64,000 bases of DNA from Euborellia annulipes (taxonomy: Eukaryota; Arthropoda; Insecta; Dermaptera; Anisolabididae). The position numbers and the translations under genes are program-made. The stretch's first letter is position 1, and each line of letters begins with the position of its first letter. A model generated the notes under the pieces. It had not been told where the DNA came from. It saw nothing but the letters and a program-made list of their open reading frames with translations, and did no database searches. Location: contig JAKCPI010028249.1 of assembly GCA_023213315.1 (NCBI GenBank), positions 1-64,000 on the forward strand, given 5' to 3'. Of the stretch, positions 1-12,059 are shown in pieces.

Positions 1-3000
1 GTACATGTATATTAGGATAATAACCGTCAAAGGTTCTGACCTGAATTGATTGTGACCCAACTAACTATTAAACCGCATGTTACTTGTGTGTGTTTATCAT
101 AGCACCTGTGCTTCCAACAGGGAGTCCCAGAGAACGTGTTTATCCTCCAAGTGACATGATTTTAGTATTAGCTTTAATCTGGTACGAACAAGAATAACTC
201 TTAATACAATTTAACATGTCTCTATACAAGCTAAGTAATATATTAATATTCGTTTGATATGATCATTTCCTAAAGTTCCTAGGTAATAACCAAATTGAGT
301 TTAGGTTTATTAAAAAAATATTACAAAAATGCTTGAACTTTATAAATGATGGCTCTTTAATTAATTTACGTAAATTAAAGAACATTCATAACCCAAACAG
401 TCAGCGCCACAAATACCTGCTCGAGAGTGCAGCATTGAGCTTAGTCAACCAAAACAATATTTTCGTAATAAATTAAAATCATTTTTTAATGCAATTGATG
501 CCCAATTGCACAGTTTGCATTTATACCTCTCTTTACTAAGTTTACTTAAACTAAAGAGTCTTTTAAATAGCTAGTTTGTTGAACCGTAATATTTTAATTA
601 TGGAATAGTAAAGAAGGATTTTATAAATGTTCAACATGGCAACGTTGTAAATTTTAATGATATTTTGGTGATTTATAAAAAAATCTAGATCGAATAAAAA
701 AATGTATTATTATTAGATAATTAATATTATATTATCAATATAATCTGGAATAGATGTCATTTATTTAACAGAAAATTGTTTTTTAGGTTAAGCAGACGCT
801 AAGCCCCCGAAATCAAGAGCTTAGATTCTAGTTATGATTTAGACATTTAAGCTTGACTTTGCAAGCGCTACAACGAAATTTGGAAAGTTAAGTATTATTC
901 AGCGTTAAACAATGCTTAACTCGTACGGTGCAATTGGCCACGAAAGGAAAAAGCTACTTTGATGACAACACTGCCAACAGCTAAGCATTTTGGTTGCCTA
1001 AGTTCAAGGCTCTACTCTCGAGCACATCAGGCACTTGTCACGCCGACTGTATATGTACTATGAGTGGCAAAATTATATACCCTCCTGAGTTTTTATGGAT
1101 AATTTTTGTTGGGAACTAAAATTTCCATTAAAAATGTTTAAATTAGCTCCTATAATAATAGAACAATGAATATGGAGCTGAGATGAGAGAAAACAGTAAT
1201 TTTTTCTAGATGATGTATCGGTTTATGATCGCAACTCTCCTCAATACTTACAAATAGTTTTTTTTTTTTTTTTTTTTTTTTTTTAATGAAAAAAATAAAA
1301 AAACTTCTTATTGCTCGTTTTACTATCGCCTATTATTGATATAAATTTTCTTTATAAAAGAATAAAGTAATGAGATGAAAAAGGCAAATGCCAGGCCTAC
1401 CATTCTTCTAAATTAGAAAACAATAGTAATTTTTAATTAAAATAAAAAAAAGCTGTATTCTACTGAATTTTACCTTTTATTTTGTTTTCGAAATAAAGGG
1501 CTTTAAAAAGATTTTAGATCTAAAAAAATTTCCCTTTAGTGATTGTTCTTTTAAGTATTTTTTTTTTTTTTTTTCAATTTCCTTATCGTGATAAATATTA
1601 TATTCTATGATCAAAAAGCGATTTTTTTTATTTTATTTTAATAATATACAAGAGAGAGAAGGAAATAGAATCTTATTCATATACACTGGTAATCTTTGTA
1701 ATCTGAATAAAGTAAATTTCCTTTTTTATTAACAGGTAAACATTTTATGTTATCTTGGATAAAAGGTTGAAGTGACTTTAGAAAAAAAAAAAAAGTTTCA
1801 AAATAACAAATAAAATTATTTCCTCAGTGGAATTCAATTTTGATATCGTTCCGAGAGTAAAAGTAATTTTATTTAAAATAAAATTCACAAAATGTTTAAT
1901 TAAATGTGAAAATTCAATTAGAATAGTACGATGGATGATGAATAAGGGAGCCGGAAAGAAGAGAAACAAATTTTCCATTTTACGTTTCAGCCTCGAGTTG
2001 GGATTTGGAAATAATTATGTGACCGTACGGTTACAACTTTTTTTAATGAAATTTTTTATTTTTCTTTCAGCGTTACTTTTTTCATTCATTTCAAAGTCCT
2101 GTGGAGGGTCTTAACCGAAACTTCTATTCACACCATATCCCATTTATTAGAAATATCTCCTGTTTTTGCTATCTCTATGTCAATTACAAAGAATTAATTT
2201 TTGTTTACTTTTATTCATGTTCCTATAGGATATATTTCGCTAAATAACCAAGGGCCGGAAGTTTCATCTATGGGTAGTCAGTGGAGTCTCTGTTTTTTCT
2301 TTTTTTTTTTTTTTTCGTAGTGCAGAAACCCTCTTCAGTTTTATTCTTATAGTAAAATATACGACATCTCATCATTTTATTGATAAAAGAAGTATATTTA
2401 GTTATTTTTATTTTGATTCAACTTCTTTTAACAATAAAATGATGAGATGTGATACCGGTATATTAAATGTTAGGGCCGTTTGCATCAGATGTAGCCATTT
2501 TGCTTTGAATTGGATAACCCAGTCTTCGAGTATGTGGATATATGTTGAATTTAAGAAATAACAAACACAAGCCTGGGACAAGCAACTTCACGAATAAAAA
2601 TGACAGAAGCAATCTGCAATCTACCGCTTTTTTGTTCATTTTATGTCAGTCAGGATTACATTTCTAGGATATATGGCAAGGAGTTGAAGTTGATTATTTG
2701 AATATTTTCTAATAATCAAGTTCTTACTATGCTGGCCCTTTAGTGAGTTGATCCCTTGGGTTGCCTATCTTTCAGGCTGGGCCTCTCTTGTAGAATTTAA
2801 TTATCAAAATTTTAGTAATAAGAATAAAAAATAAAATATCCAGTGAGAGAGAGAAAAAATAAATTTTAGCCCTTTAAAATTTCTTACTGTTAAATCATCC
2901 AACATCAATAATTGTATGTTTATGTTTAATGGTCTAATCAGTTTTATATGAATAATTACTTTATTTATAATTACATTTTTGCATGAATTTTATGCCTTCC

Positions 3001-3257
3001 CGAGAGAAAATAGTGATTTTACACGAAGAGATAATAAAATAAAACAAAATTGAGTTTAAATTCATGAATCATCCATTAATTTAATTTTTTTTTTTTTTTT
3101 TTTAATGAAGAACGGCCAAATCTTATCTCGCTTTTATGTTGTTTAAATCTTTAATCTTTGATTTGTGGAGATAATTAAAAAGTAAAGTTTTAACGGGAAG
3201 AACCTAAAAAAAACTTTAAACGAATCCAAAGCAGTTATACCCGTAATCTTTAAGTTT
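1..3257. other. AT-rich noncoding stretch
   Basis: No gene or recognisable element was seen apart from the hairpin at 2362-2451. Long T tracts occur near 1258-1284 and 1559-1574. Short ORFs here have no recognisable domain. It is probably part of the large receptor intron. Confidence 0.5.
2362..2451. repeat. Hairpin with about 31-bp arms
   Basis: CATCTCATCATTTTAT on the left pairs with ATAAAATGATGAGATG on the right. The arms continue to about 31 bp with few mismatches, with a loop of about 27 bases. It is either a small MITE relic or a pre-miRNA-like hairpin; sequence alone does not decide. Confidence 0.6.
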
Positions 3258-3480
3258 TTTTTTACTTTCTCTTACCTATATATGTAAAATATATAGAGAG
3301 AAAGTATTGGATCGATGTCGAGATTTTGATGGATATACACGTTTTGAGGTCCCCTGAGTCCTAAAAAAAAGTGGGTCTGTCAAAATAGTCTGCTTGTGGG
3401 ACGCTTTTAAATAAGAAGGAAATAAGCTACGAGGTTGAAATTTTATATTTATGTTAGATAACCTCCCGATTAGAAACACC
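3258..3480 (+). repeat. F1 repeat, truncated copy
   Basis: It begins with the ACTTTCTCTTACC end and its short TATA-rich hairpin, then the conserved TCGAGATTTTGATGGATATA block, and breaks off after the TTGAAATTTTATATTTA block. Past about 3480 the sequence becomes a LINE relic. Confidence 0.75.
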
Positions 3481-3704
3481 TTTTACTGAACTGTTCAGCG
3501 GAATTGGGATGAACACCATCCGGGCGACTCTAGATTCAAAGGAAAAGAATGAAAGAGAATAGCTATGGAGAAAATATCCAAAACTGAGACAATCAAAAGA
3601 ACTTCTTGGGACATTTAACCAGAAGAGAACTGCGGATTGCTTGAAACTTGCTAGTAAGAACAAGTTGAGAATACTTCTTAACAGGCCACTGCAGACTCAG
3701 GGGG
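3481..3704 (+). mobile_element. Non-LTR retrotransposon relic, RNase H region (part 1)
   Basis: A decayed reading frame here encodes LKLASKNKLRILLNRPLQTQG, matching the C-terminal end of an RNase H-like region in R1/Jockey-type LINEs. It is cut at 3704 by a hAT insertion with TSD TCAGGGGG and resumes at 5040. Confidence 0.6.
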
Positions 3705-3801
3705 CATAGGCGTAGCCACGGGGGGGGGGGATTTGGGGGTTCAAACCCCCCCATTGGACCCAAGCCATGACTAGATATTTAAGCTCTATAATACAAACAA
3801 T

Positions 3802-4240
3802 ACTTTCTCTCTCTATATATTTCATATATAGGGTAAGAGCATAGGCGCCGGAACTGGGGGGGGGCAAGAGTACATTGCCCCCCCCCCTGGCACCCTACAG
3901 GGGAGGCAAAATTTCTTTTTTTATTTCATTTATTTTTAAAAATGATATATTTTTACTTTTGAAAAATAAAATCTTCTAAATTAAAAAAAAAATTAAAAGA
4001 GTAAGAAATTCATTTTTTCCAAAAATTTTTGATAAAATCACTAGCAAATTTTTTAAAATTTTAATTTTATTTTAATTGTGATTTTATTTAAAATTTTTAA
4101 AGTTTTATAGTAGATTTGTTTTTGTTTTATACTATTTAAACATATTAAATTATTTTAATTTTCTAAAAAAAAATTTTTTGCCCCCCCCCCCCCCTGATTC
4201 AAATTCGTTCCGGCGCCCCTGGGTAAGAGAAAGTAAAAAA
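3802..4240 (-). repeat. F1 terminal fragment, split by a hAT insertion
   Basis: TACTTTCTCTCTCTATAT on the left, followed by GGGTAAGAG, resumes after the hAT insert as GGTAAGAGAAAGTAAAAA. This is the short hairpin end of F1. Confidence 0.7.
3840..4221. mobile_element. Nested hAT-type MITE
   Basis: The TIRs are CATAGGCGCCGGAAC and GTTCCGGCGCCCCTG. Exact 8-bp TSDs GGTAAGAG occupy 3832-3839 and 4222-4229. The interior is AT-rich and noncoding with terminal poly-G and poly-C runs. It sits inside an F1 end, which itself sits inside a larger hAT element. Confidence 0.85.
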
Positions 4241-4348
4241 ATATAATAATTTTCTCTAGTTTAAAAAAAAAAAATAAAATAAAATAATTTTATTAAAGGA
4301 AACGCAAAAAATTCGACAAAATTCAGAATTTTCCCATTGAAAAGAATT

Positions 4349-4631
4349 TTTTTTTTTTTTTTTTTTTTTAACACTCACACTTTTTTTTTTTTCTCATTCA
4401 CACTCGCATTCATACACACACATACACACAGTCTTTTCGGCAACTTAGGCCATTTAAGACTTTAAACGATATCCGTTATTTATTATTATACATATTGGGG
4501 TCCAGGCATTCTTATTTAAGCCATTTGGTATCCAAGTGGCTTAAATAAACTCATCGGACTGCCTGGGATCCGAACCCGCGACGTTTGGTATACGAGGTTA
4601 GCACGCTAACCTCTACGCCAAGCCCCGAGGG
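4349..4631 (-). mobile_element. SINE-A, full length (tRNA-headed)
   Basis: The minus strand has a tRNA-like head with an A box (TGGCGTAGAGGTTAGCG) and a B box (GGGTTCGGATCCC), a body, the TTGCCGAAAAGACTG motif, a (TG)n-rich stretch and a poly-A tail. It is flanked by the 14-bp TSD CATTGAAAAGAATT (4335-4348 and 4632-4645). Together these mark a retroposed pol III SINE. Confidence 0.85.
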
Positions 4632-5039
4632 CATTGAAAAGAATTGATTTTTGTCTTGCTTTATAAAAAATTAAAGCCTGCTAAAATTGATTAAATCCCT
4701 CAAATGAAAAATAATAAAAAGTATTATATAATTAAATTTTTTATTATTTTTTTTAAAGAGATCTAACAACTTTTGAGATTGAACTCTGATTGAGAGAAAC
4801 AAAACAGGCAGAATCTCTGATATTATAGAGATATATATAAAATTTTTAAAGATGTGAGGGTTGCATTTTTCCTTGAATTGGTTAGAAAGGGCGGGCCCGA
4901 GCCAATCCGAAGGGGTCCAGGAGGGCGGATTGGCTAGTCATATATTTCATTAGACACCTTATACTGCCCTATTACTAGGGGGGGAGGGGGAGAAACCATC
5001 CTGAACCCCCCCCATCGAAAATTTCTGGCTACGCCTATG

Positions 5040-5345
5040 TCAGGGGGTATCTGAAGAAACTGGGTCAAGAAATCGACATATGCAGATTCTGTGAGAGAAT
5101 AGACCCCAGCTCATATCCTCAAGGATTGTGGAGCCCTGATCCACAAGAGAAGAAGAATATGGAGAGCATATTGTCTGTCATCGAAGGAGCTTCCATCCTT
5201 GGAACAGCGCCAGATCCTCAGCTTTCTGGAAGTCACGGACTTATACCGTAAGAGTATGATAGAGGAGGGCACAAGAGATCCAGGAGGTCGCAATGCAACA
5301 TAACACCCTTCGAAGGAATCTACAATCTAGATACCCTCGCGGACA
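5040..5345 (+). mobile_element. Non-LTR retrotransposon relic, CCHC end (part 2)
   Basis: It continues the LINE relic after the hAT insertion. GYLKKLGQEIDICRFCER is followed, after a frameshift, by TPAHILKDCGALIHKRRRIW. This restores a C-X2-C ... H-X4-C knuckle (Cys at 5081 onward, His at 5112, Cys at 5127), typical of R1/Jockey-type ORF2 C-termini. It is clearly dead. Confidence 0.65.
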
Positions 5346-5450
5346 GTTAAATAAACTTTTGAACAAAATCTGCCAAAAAATACTGTACTTTTTCAGTTTT
5401 TTTTTTTTCGAATTTCTCAAAATTTGGTCTAATTTTGGCTGGAATCAACG
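5345..5450 (+). repeat. F1 internal fragment, left half
   Basis: It has the F1 internal block AACAAAATCTGCC ... ACTTTTTCAGTTTTTT. It is interrupted by the LINE 3' end that follows and resumes at about 5929. Confidence 0.6.
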
Positions 5451-5928
5451 CAACACAAATTTTTTAGAATAGTATCCCCAAGATTGGGTCTTCAGGATAT
5501 ATAAACCATGATTACACCATTGTTGCGTCTCAATTAAATATTCCCAATCTTAAAACGCTCCGGGAATTAGATGATGTAAAGTTTCTTTTTAAATTATTGA
5601 ATGGGGACATTGATTGATTTGACCTTTTGGGTGCATTGGGCTCTCGAGTTCCAAATAGACCCTCCAGATTTATTCCACGCTTCAATTTGGAATATTATAA
5701 AAATGCCTATACTGATAATTGTCCTTTGAGTCGTATATGTAATTTTGTAAATAAGTATGATTCGAGAAATATTCCTGTTTATGTATTGAGCATTGTTCAC
5801 ACCTTGGATACACTAAAGTATGAGTAAACCTAATTAATTTTGTAAGATTATATTGTAAACACACACAAAATTTTTATTTGTTTGTATAATGGACAAAATG
5901 GTCCGTAGAAGAGAAATAAATAAATAAA
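5451..5928 (+). mobile_element. LINE 3' end, CR1/L2/Jockey-like RT C-terminus
   Basis: One frame from about 5505 to 5826 encodes HDYTIVASQLNIPNLKTLRE, then LDDVKFLFKLLNGDID and, after one in-frame stop, DLLGALGSRVPNRPSRFIPR and more up to LKYE. This matches the thumb/C-terminal region of CR1/L2/Jockey-type reverse transcriptases (FLFKLLNG signature). The 3' end has GGACAAAATGGTCC and (AAAT)n tail repeats. It is 5'-truncated and inserted in F1. Confidence 0.7.
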
Positions 5929-6025
5929 TAAAAATTCATAAATCAACTATTTTTTAGATATTCTAAAAAGTATATCAGTAAGTTTTTTCGTGAAAATTGT
6001 TTAAAGTACACTTTGCACCCTATGA
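5929..6025 (+). repeat. F1 internal fragment, right half
   Basis: AAAATTCATAAATCAA followed by TATTTTTTAGAT continues the F1 sequence broken by the LINE insertion. Confidence 0.6.
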
Positions 6026-6861
6026 TTAATTCTATAATATATAATATTTTGTCAAGTACTTAGGTGGTAGTTGCGTGAAATTTTTATTTAGTTCTTGGAG
6101 AGTGATAGCTCGTTTTAATGAATGAATACATTTTAAATTATAAAGTCTTTCTGTATTTATTTATTGATCGCCAATTATATGAGCGCTTAGAGCCAGAACA
6201 AACCCTTTGGCAATGCAACATGTCCCAACGGATAGAAGCTATGCTATTATTAATATCAGTGAATAATAATATATTTGAATTTTTTTCTTTTCATTCAAAT
6301 ATTTGTATTCATTTGATCATTTTATTATATTCGCCTTGTGAATTTTAATGTGAAAAAAATTTAATACCAATCGATTCTCTCTCCCTGACTTCGCCGTCTT
6401 TGAATTTAAAAAAGGAAAATTTATTATTAATATTCATTATTATTTTTAAGTCCATTTCAGTTTAAAGGAGGTGGTTGAAGTTCTAATAGCTAAGTTTATG
6501 AAGAAGGGGTGATATCGCATTTGCGAAGTAACATCTTTAAATAAAGAGATAATGGGGTAATAAATAAAGCAAACATAAGTCCATTAATAAGTTGTTATTA
6601 GGTTATTTGCAGAATAAGAGCATTCTGGAGTAGAAGCATCCCCTAGGGACTTTTCTTAAGCTCAACAAATGAGACTTGATATTTGTAAGAGGTGTGTAGA
6701 GAGTATTAATTGGAAAATATTAAGTCACTCACTAAAAGATTGGGACAGTATCAGGGAATATTTAGGCCAAAATGATTTTAATTGAGAAGTGAATTTGTCA
6801 TGTCTGATGCCTATCTCCCTGCAAGCAAAACGAACAAAACTTGCCTATTTGCGTCCCAATT
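6026..6861. other. AT-rich noncoding stretch
   Basis: No gene, RNA or repeat was recognised. A 76-codon ORF (6118-6348) has no domain features and is probably chance. Confidence 0.45.
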
Positions 6862-7672
6862 TACTTTCTCTTTCCTATATGTATGTTAATTTATACATAT
6901 ATGGAGAAAAAGTATTGAATTCATGTTAAAAATTCGATGACGAGACTTTGAAGACAGTGGCATCATTTAAACTTTTTCTAGGGGGGGGGGGGCAAACATT
7001 TTTTTTCTTAAAATTTGCTTACAAATTTGGCCAAAAGATATTTAATTTAATTAATTGTTTAATTTTGTACAGTTTGTATAATCTCAGATATATTTTGAAA
7101 TATTTTATTTAGAATAATATACAATTTTATAAAAATCAGAGCCCTTGGGGAGGAGGCAATTGCCTCCCAAATGACTCCACTGTTTGAAGGAAATACACGT
7201 TGTGAGTCCAAGAAAGTGAGTCCTACAATATGGTCTGTCTGTCTGTCTCTGATCAAAGAATGTATTTAAGTTGGGCACCCCTCCGAGGCGTGAAAATTGG
7301 CTTTTGAACAAAATCGGCTAAAAAGTACTAGTACTTTACAGATGTACTTTTTCAGTTTTTTTTTTTCAGATTTTATCTAAATTCGCTCTAACGATTTTGA
7401 TTAAAATTCATAAATCAATTATTTTTTAGATGCTCTGTATATAGTTATTTTATCCTTAAAATTGATTGAAGCACACTTTACTCTTGTGCTTCATCGGAAA
7501 GAGAAGAAATGGTTGCGAAATATAAATTTTCTATGTTTATAAATGTTACATTTTGAATTCTCAAGGAAACTAAAAATATATGTCGAGATAAAAAAATCAA
7601 GCAAAGAACATAAATTTCAAATTCCGAAGGTAAGAGAAAGTTGTGCACTGTGCGGCCAGTCACACTAGATTG
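6862..7672 (+). repeat. F1 repeat, near-complete, with hAT insert
   Basis: It runs from TACTTTCTCTTTCC through the ATTCGATG(A)CGAGA block, a (GTCT)n tract, the AGTACTAGTACTTTAC core and the GGTTGCGAAAT block to the AAGGTAAGAGAAAGTTGTG hairpin end. It is interrupted at 6955-7182 by a hAT MITE. Confidence 0.8.
6955..7182. mobile_element. hAT-type MITE (CAGTGGC subfamily)
   Basis: The left end is CAGTGGCATCATTTAAA and the right end is AAATGACTCCACTG. TSDs are TTTGAAGA and TTTGAAGG (one mismatch). The internal sequence is homologous to the element at 36538-36767. It is noncoding. Confidence 0.8.
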
Positions 7673-7792
7673 TTATTCTAATTGCTCGAGATTACAAATC
7701 TTATTTACAAAATATTTTCAAATTTATTATTTAAGAATTGATTAAATTTAATCTTAAAGGTATTTCTTTTTTTTTTTTGTTTCATAATATAA

Positions 7793-7963
7793 GAAGCTAA
7801 GAAGTCTAATAATTCACAAGAAGAGATTATAATCAAGAGAGCAGCAGGTGTAGGAGTTGTAAAAAATTTATATAAAGAAATGATACTTAGAAAACCAGAT
7901 GAAATACGAAGAGCAGCAAAAGAAGGATTTATAACATTAAAAAACGAAAAGAATCTCTTATAA
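7793..7963 (+). other. Unassigned exon-like ORF
   Basis: Fifty-six sense codons follow a T-rich tract resembling a 3' splice site. The peptide includes IKRAAGVGVVKNLYKEMILR and PDEIRRAAKEGFITLKNEK, ends at TAA and lacks an ATG. It is charged and purine-rich on the coding strand. No family was recognised. It could be a decayed exon or chance. Confidence 0.2.
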
Positions 7964-8048
7964 TTTATGAAGAACGAAACTCTATGATCCAAAAAGAAAG
8001 AGAATTTGATGAAATGAGCTTATTTCTAAATCAAAAGGGAAAAAAAAA

Positions 8049-8497
8049 TCATTGTGTGGTTTTATGAAATCAGGATGCACGAGAAACTTTTTTCGGATCG
8101 GAGGCGTTTAACTGAAAATATTTAGAAAATTATTCAATTAAGGGTATTAAAATCGCGTTTTTAATCTTAACTTAATAATTGGAAATTGGGAATGATAATG
8201 GGAAATCAATAGAAGCATGTTAAAAACTGAGAACAATATTTATTTAGTAATTGAAGATTTTAATCATTTTGAATTATTTTAAAAATTATGTTTTATCAAT
8301 TTAAAAATTGAATAATTAAATCTCACAATTATTTTTTTATAATTCGTCATATATATTAAATTTCAACTTTCACGTCACGGCTTGTGACGTCATGGCTTGT
8401 AGCGTCAAGGCCTTTGACGTCACGGCTTGTAACGCGACATGCTGATAAAGGAACAAAAAATTTGAGGGGGTCAAATAAAAGTTTCACTTTAAAAAAA
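8049..8497 (-). repeat. F2 repeat, full copy (CRE-array family)
   Basis: On the minus strand it has the TTTTATTTGA end, the CAGCATGTCGCGTTACAAGC segment, an array of four GCC(G/A)TGACG(T/C) units with TGACGTCA palindromes, the AATTTAATATATATGACGAA block, and ends at CCACACAATGATTTT. It is noncoding. Copies occur at 19480, 22990 and 29060. Confidence 0.75.
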
Positions 8498-8552
8498 AGA
8501 CAGTTATATATAATATAATAAATTTAAATTAAAATAACGCTAATTTAATTAA

Positions 8553-8897
8553 ATGGGTAGTATATTTAAGTTTATAGGAAATTGGAGTGTTTCGACTTTA
8601 ATACAACCTTTCTTCAAGCCCTATCGTATAAACAGATATTTGCATTGCGGTTATCGATTGGGGAATACTCTGCCAATTCGCTCTAAGAGGATAAAACCAC
8701 GAAATAAGGCAAATGACAAAACATCTGGCCTACGTAAATCTATCATTTATGAAAATCCCTACTTGATAAAATATTCACTCACGCAGTTAGCCTTAAATAG
8801 AAATTATTTATTCTTTTTTTTCTTCTTAATAGAAATAAAAGAAATTTCCTCTGTTCATTTTGTTTATGAAAAATTGACTATTCTTCGATCGAAATAG
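8553..8897 (+). other. Unassigned 114-codon ORF
   Basis: An ATG-started ORF encodes a basic peptide with a late phenylalanine run. No signal peptide, motif or family was recognised. Base composition matches surrounding noncoding DNA, so it is probably spurious. Confidence 0.12.
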
Positions 8898-9185
8898 AAA
8901 ATCATTTACTGACTGGGAAAAGTCATAAGGCTAACTAAAATCTCAATTTAAAAAAAAATATTGATTTAAAGATATTAATTATATATAGTGCATTGTAAAC
9001 AGGAATGGATTTTCAGATAAAGGATCTATTAAAGGCTGATTTATTTATATATTTAGATCAATGTTTCCTCTTCCTTATATTCAAATTTCAATAGCTTAAA
9101 TTGATATAAAATTCCATTAAATTGATTGAATGGGATTAATTTTCCCTAAAAAATAAATATCAATTAATTCGTCTTAAACTGGCAA

Positions 9186-9285
9186 ATAGAAAAATTAAGC
9201 ACTCTCGGGAGTTGAACCCACAATTGAATAATTTGGTTAAATCCACACTTTCACCTGGGTTCGACTCCAGTGAACGCATCATTTT
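9186..9285. repeat. tRNA-like relic flanking a T tract
   Basis: GTTGAACCCACAATTGAA and CCTGGGTTCGACTCCAGTGA resemble T-arm (B-box) sequences in opposite orientations, beside a poly-T run. It may be remnants of tRNA-derived SINEs. No complete tRNA fold was found. Confidence 0.25.
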
Positions 9286-9635
9286 TTTTTTTTTTTTTTG
9301 CGAGTTTAAGGAAAATAACTAAACTAATATTCTCTTATCTGAAGGGAATTCTTATCTCATCGTTCTTTGGGTGGCTTACCCTGTAATTCTAATCGATTGA
9401 CAAACATGCGGGTAAGGATGTGGATTTAACCAAATATTATCCCTTCTAACATCATAAATAAGTCAATTGAAAATCTTAAACTCGTAATAGGTGATCAGAA
9501 AAGTCAATTGCAAGATTTGCTGTTTTAATGCAGTTTCGGTCGCCTAGTACTTTGTTGAATAGTTTTATTTATTTGCACACTTTTATGACGATGCAAAATA
9601 ATACAAACATGTTGAAACATGATAATAATTTCATG

Positions 9636-9826
9636 TTTTGTTCATAGACACACACACACAATAGACAGACCATGTTGCGAAACAATTTTTGGATTCAGGG
9701 GACCTCAAAACGTGTATATTCATCAAAATCTCGAATTCGAATTTTTGACATGAATCCTATACTCTATATATATATTAAAATATCCATAGGCATATATACA
9801 AATAGGTAAGAGAAAGTATTATAATA
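9636..9826 (-). repeat. F1 terminal fragment
   Basis: It contains a CA tract, GACAGACCATGTTGCG, CTCAAAACGTGTATATTCAT, the TTTTTGACATGAATCC block and the GGTAAGAGAAAGTA end. Confidence 0.75.
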
Positions 9827-12050
9827 AACTTAAGATCAAGAAACAGTAGAGTAGGCCTATATGTAGGAGATTCCAACGTCTGTTGCCCCGTGTTGTTAGA
9901 TATTATGCTTCCCGGATCTGCTTGTGTGGTTGCATAAGTACCAGGGGTAAACATTTTTTTTTTTAGTATGAATGGAATATCAAAATATATGTTATATGTA
10001 GGGGTGTATAGGCCTATCTTGTAAAATTAAATAATAAAAAAAACTTTTCGAGGTACAACATTCATTCAACACAGAATTTTCGTTTATATTAATAATAATT
10101 TGGGAGTTGAATTATTATGAAATGTATCAAATTTTTAAAGCGGGGCAGGAGCGAAGGTGTTACACATGTTTTTCCCGATTAGATGGCGTAGTGTGTCACA
10201 AAAAGTAAGCCCAAAAAATCACGTATTTCGAAAATTTGCCAAGAGATGTCAGGATGGTTGCTAATAATTTAATGCATTTGGTTGATTTTTAACAATAAAT
10301 ACTTTATAAATGTTATTATATATTATGTATCTTTTATAAAAGCATAAAAATATATAAATATAGGCCAGATATAGGCTAATACTATATTGGCGGTTAGACT
10401 AGCCTGCCGTCTATTGCAAGAATGCTGAACTAATTTGACAGTTGATTTTCAAATAAATCAGATAAGCTTATTTTAAAAATTTCTTAATAATTAAATATGT
10501 GATTAATAATAACAATAAATTCATTTTTAAATTTAGAAAAAATTGCAGATTATTGGGACAGATTGTTTTTTTTGTATTTGCTTGATAACAAAAAAATTAA
10601 TTACGATAATTTTTTAATAAGTCATTAAAAAAATTATAGCTCGATGTCCCAATAATCTCTTATGAATTTAATTCATTTAAAAAAAAACAGCATTTAAAAA
10701 TTCCTTATAATAGTCTAGTTTTTTTAAAGTACGTTTAGACGTCATGGTATATAAAATTTTGGCCGCTTGTTTTAATTATGGAGTTATACGCCTTACAAAT
10801 TCTACTCTTGAAACAACTAATTAATAATCATAAATTTAGGAAATGAGGATTCTAATAGTATTCAATAATATTATTATTAGAAGGTATAATATTATTATTA
10901 TATATAATAATAAGAGTAAGTAAAAGGAAAGTGTTTGAACTAAATGATTTATTATAAGTTTACTTTGAGTTCAAGAAAACCTTCCCTCATTTATAATAAT
11001 AAACACTATTAAAAAAAAGTCAATAGGATAATAAATTTGACCCGCAAAGTTTCAGATATAATCGGAAAGCCAATTGGAAATTTTTTTTTATCGCTCCGCA
11101 AAAGTTTTAAGAAAAAGATTTAAGAGAATATAGATAAAACTCTAAACAAGTAAAAGGGAAAAAAAAAAATTTAAATAAATAAAGAAATGAGAGGAGACGT
11201 TGTCTGTCTGCCTCCCTTTGCAAATTCGTTTCCAGTTTCTTACTTAATATTGATTAGACTTGATTTTCTCAAAAGCATCCAATTCTCTTCCTAGATGAAA
11301 TAAAGTAAAATAAATATACGATTTTATATACCGTTGGGAAAAATATTAAATTGAAATCCTTTATTTCTAGATATAAGAAAATACTATTTAAAGGGGGCTA
11401 TCTAGGAAGGAGGGGAGACAACAAAAGCGAAAACAAAATTTTCTCTTATAATAATAAAACCGTCTAAATCCTCTTTTATAAAAGTGATAGTTTTTATTAT
11501 ATTATAAAAACCTGCATGAAATAAGACCTTTAATTCATGAGTGTCTGGAAAATTAGAACTAAATAATTGTTGTATTAATACACACCCCAACAAAAAAAAA
11601 AATTTTGATGCATTGGAATCAAGAGCAATTCCTGGGTATATGAGTAGTCCAAAAGTGCCATCAGTTTTATACCATCAGTTCTAGTTTTAGTTTTAGAGAT
11701 ATAGGAAAAATTTAATTTAATAGAAAATGTGCTCTAGAGCGGCTCATATTTTAAATTTTCTAGATTTTTTAAATACTTTTCCTCTTAAAATATGCAGATA
11801 GCTGCACTATATAGAAATATAAAGTTTCAGCCCAATCGGAGGTGGTTTGGTGGTTCAAAACAGAGCTAAGAGTTTAGAAAAATCAAATTTTTTCAACTTT
11901 GAACACCCCTAATACAATTCATATCATTCCTGAATGCAAAAAACATATTAACAATATTCTAGAGTTTTTTAACTTCCCAAAAATCATTCATTCGTTCAAA
12001 TCTCTTAATTATTAATGAAATTATAAACAAAATATTACTCAATGTCTAGA
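9827..12050. other. AT-rich noncoding stretch
   Basis: It is mostly A/T, with no recognisable gene or element. A 63-codon minus ORF at 11402-11593 has no known features. Confidence 0.45.
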
Positions 12051-12059
12051 ACAAATATA

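Larger units (their letters stand above)
3705..5039. mobile_element. hAT-type element with nested insertions
   Basis: The termini are perfect 14-bp inverted repeats, CATAGGCGTAGCCA and TGGCTACGCCTATG. Flanking TSDs are exact: TCAGGGGG at 3697-3704 and 5040-5047. Poly-G follows the left TIR and poly-C precedes the right one. It contains an F1 end, a second hAT element and a SINE. No transposase sequence is visible, so it is nonautonomous. Confidence 0.85.

Noticed and set aside
1827..2114. 95-codon plus-strand ORF overlapping a minus ORF
   Set aside because: AT-driven composition, no motif, no splice or promoter context; likely chance.
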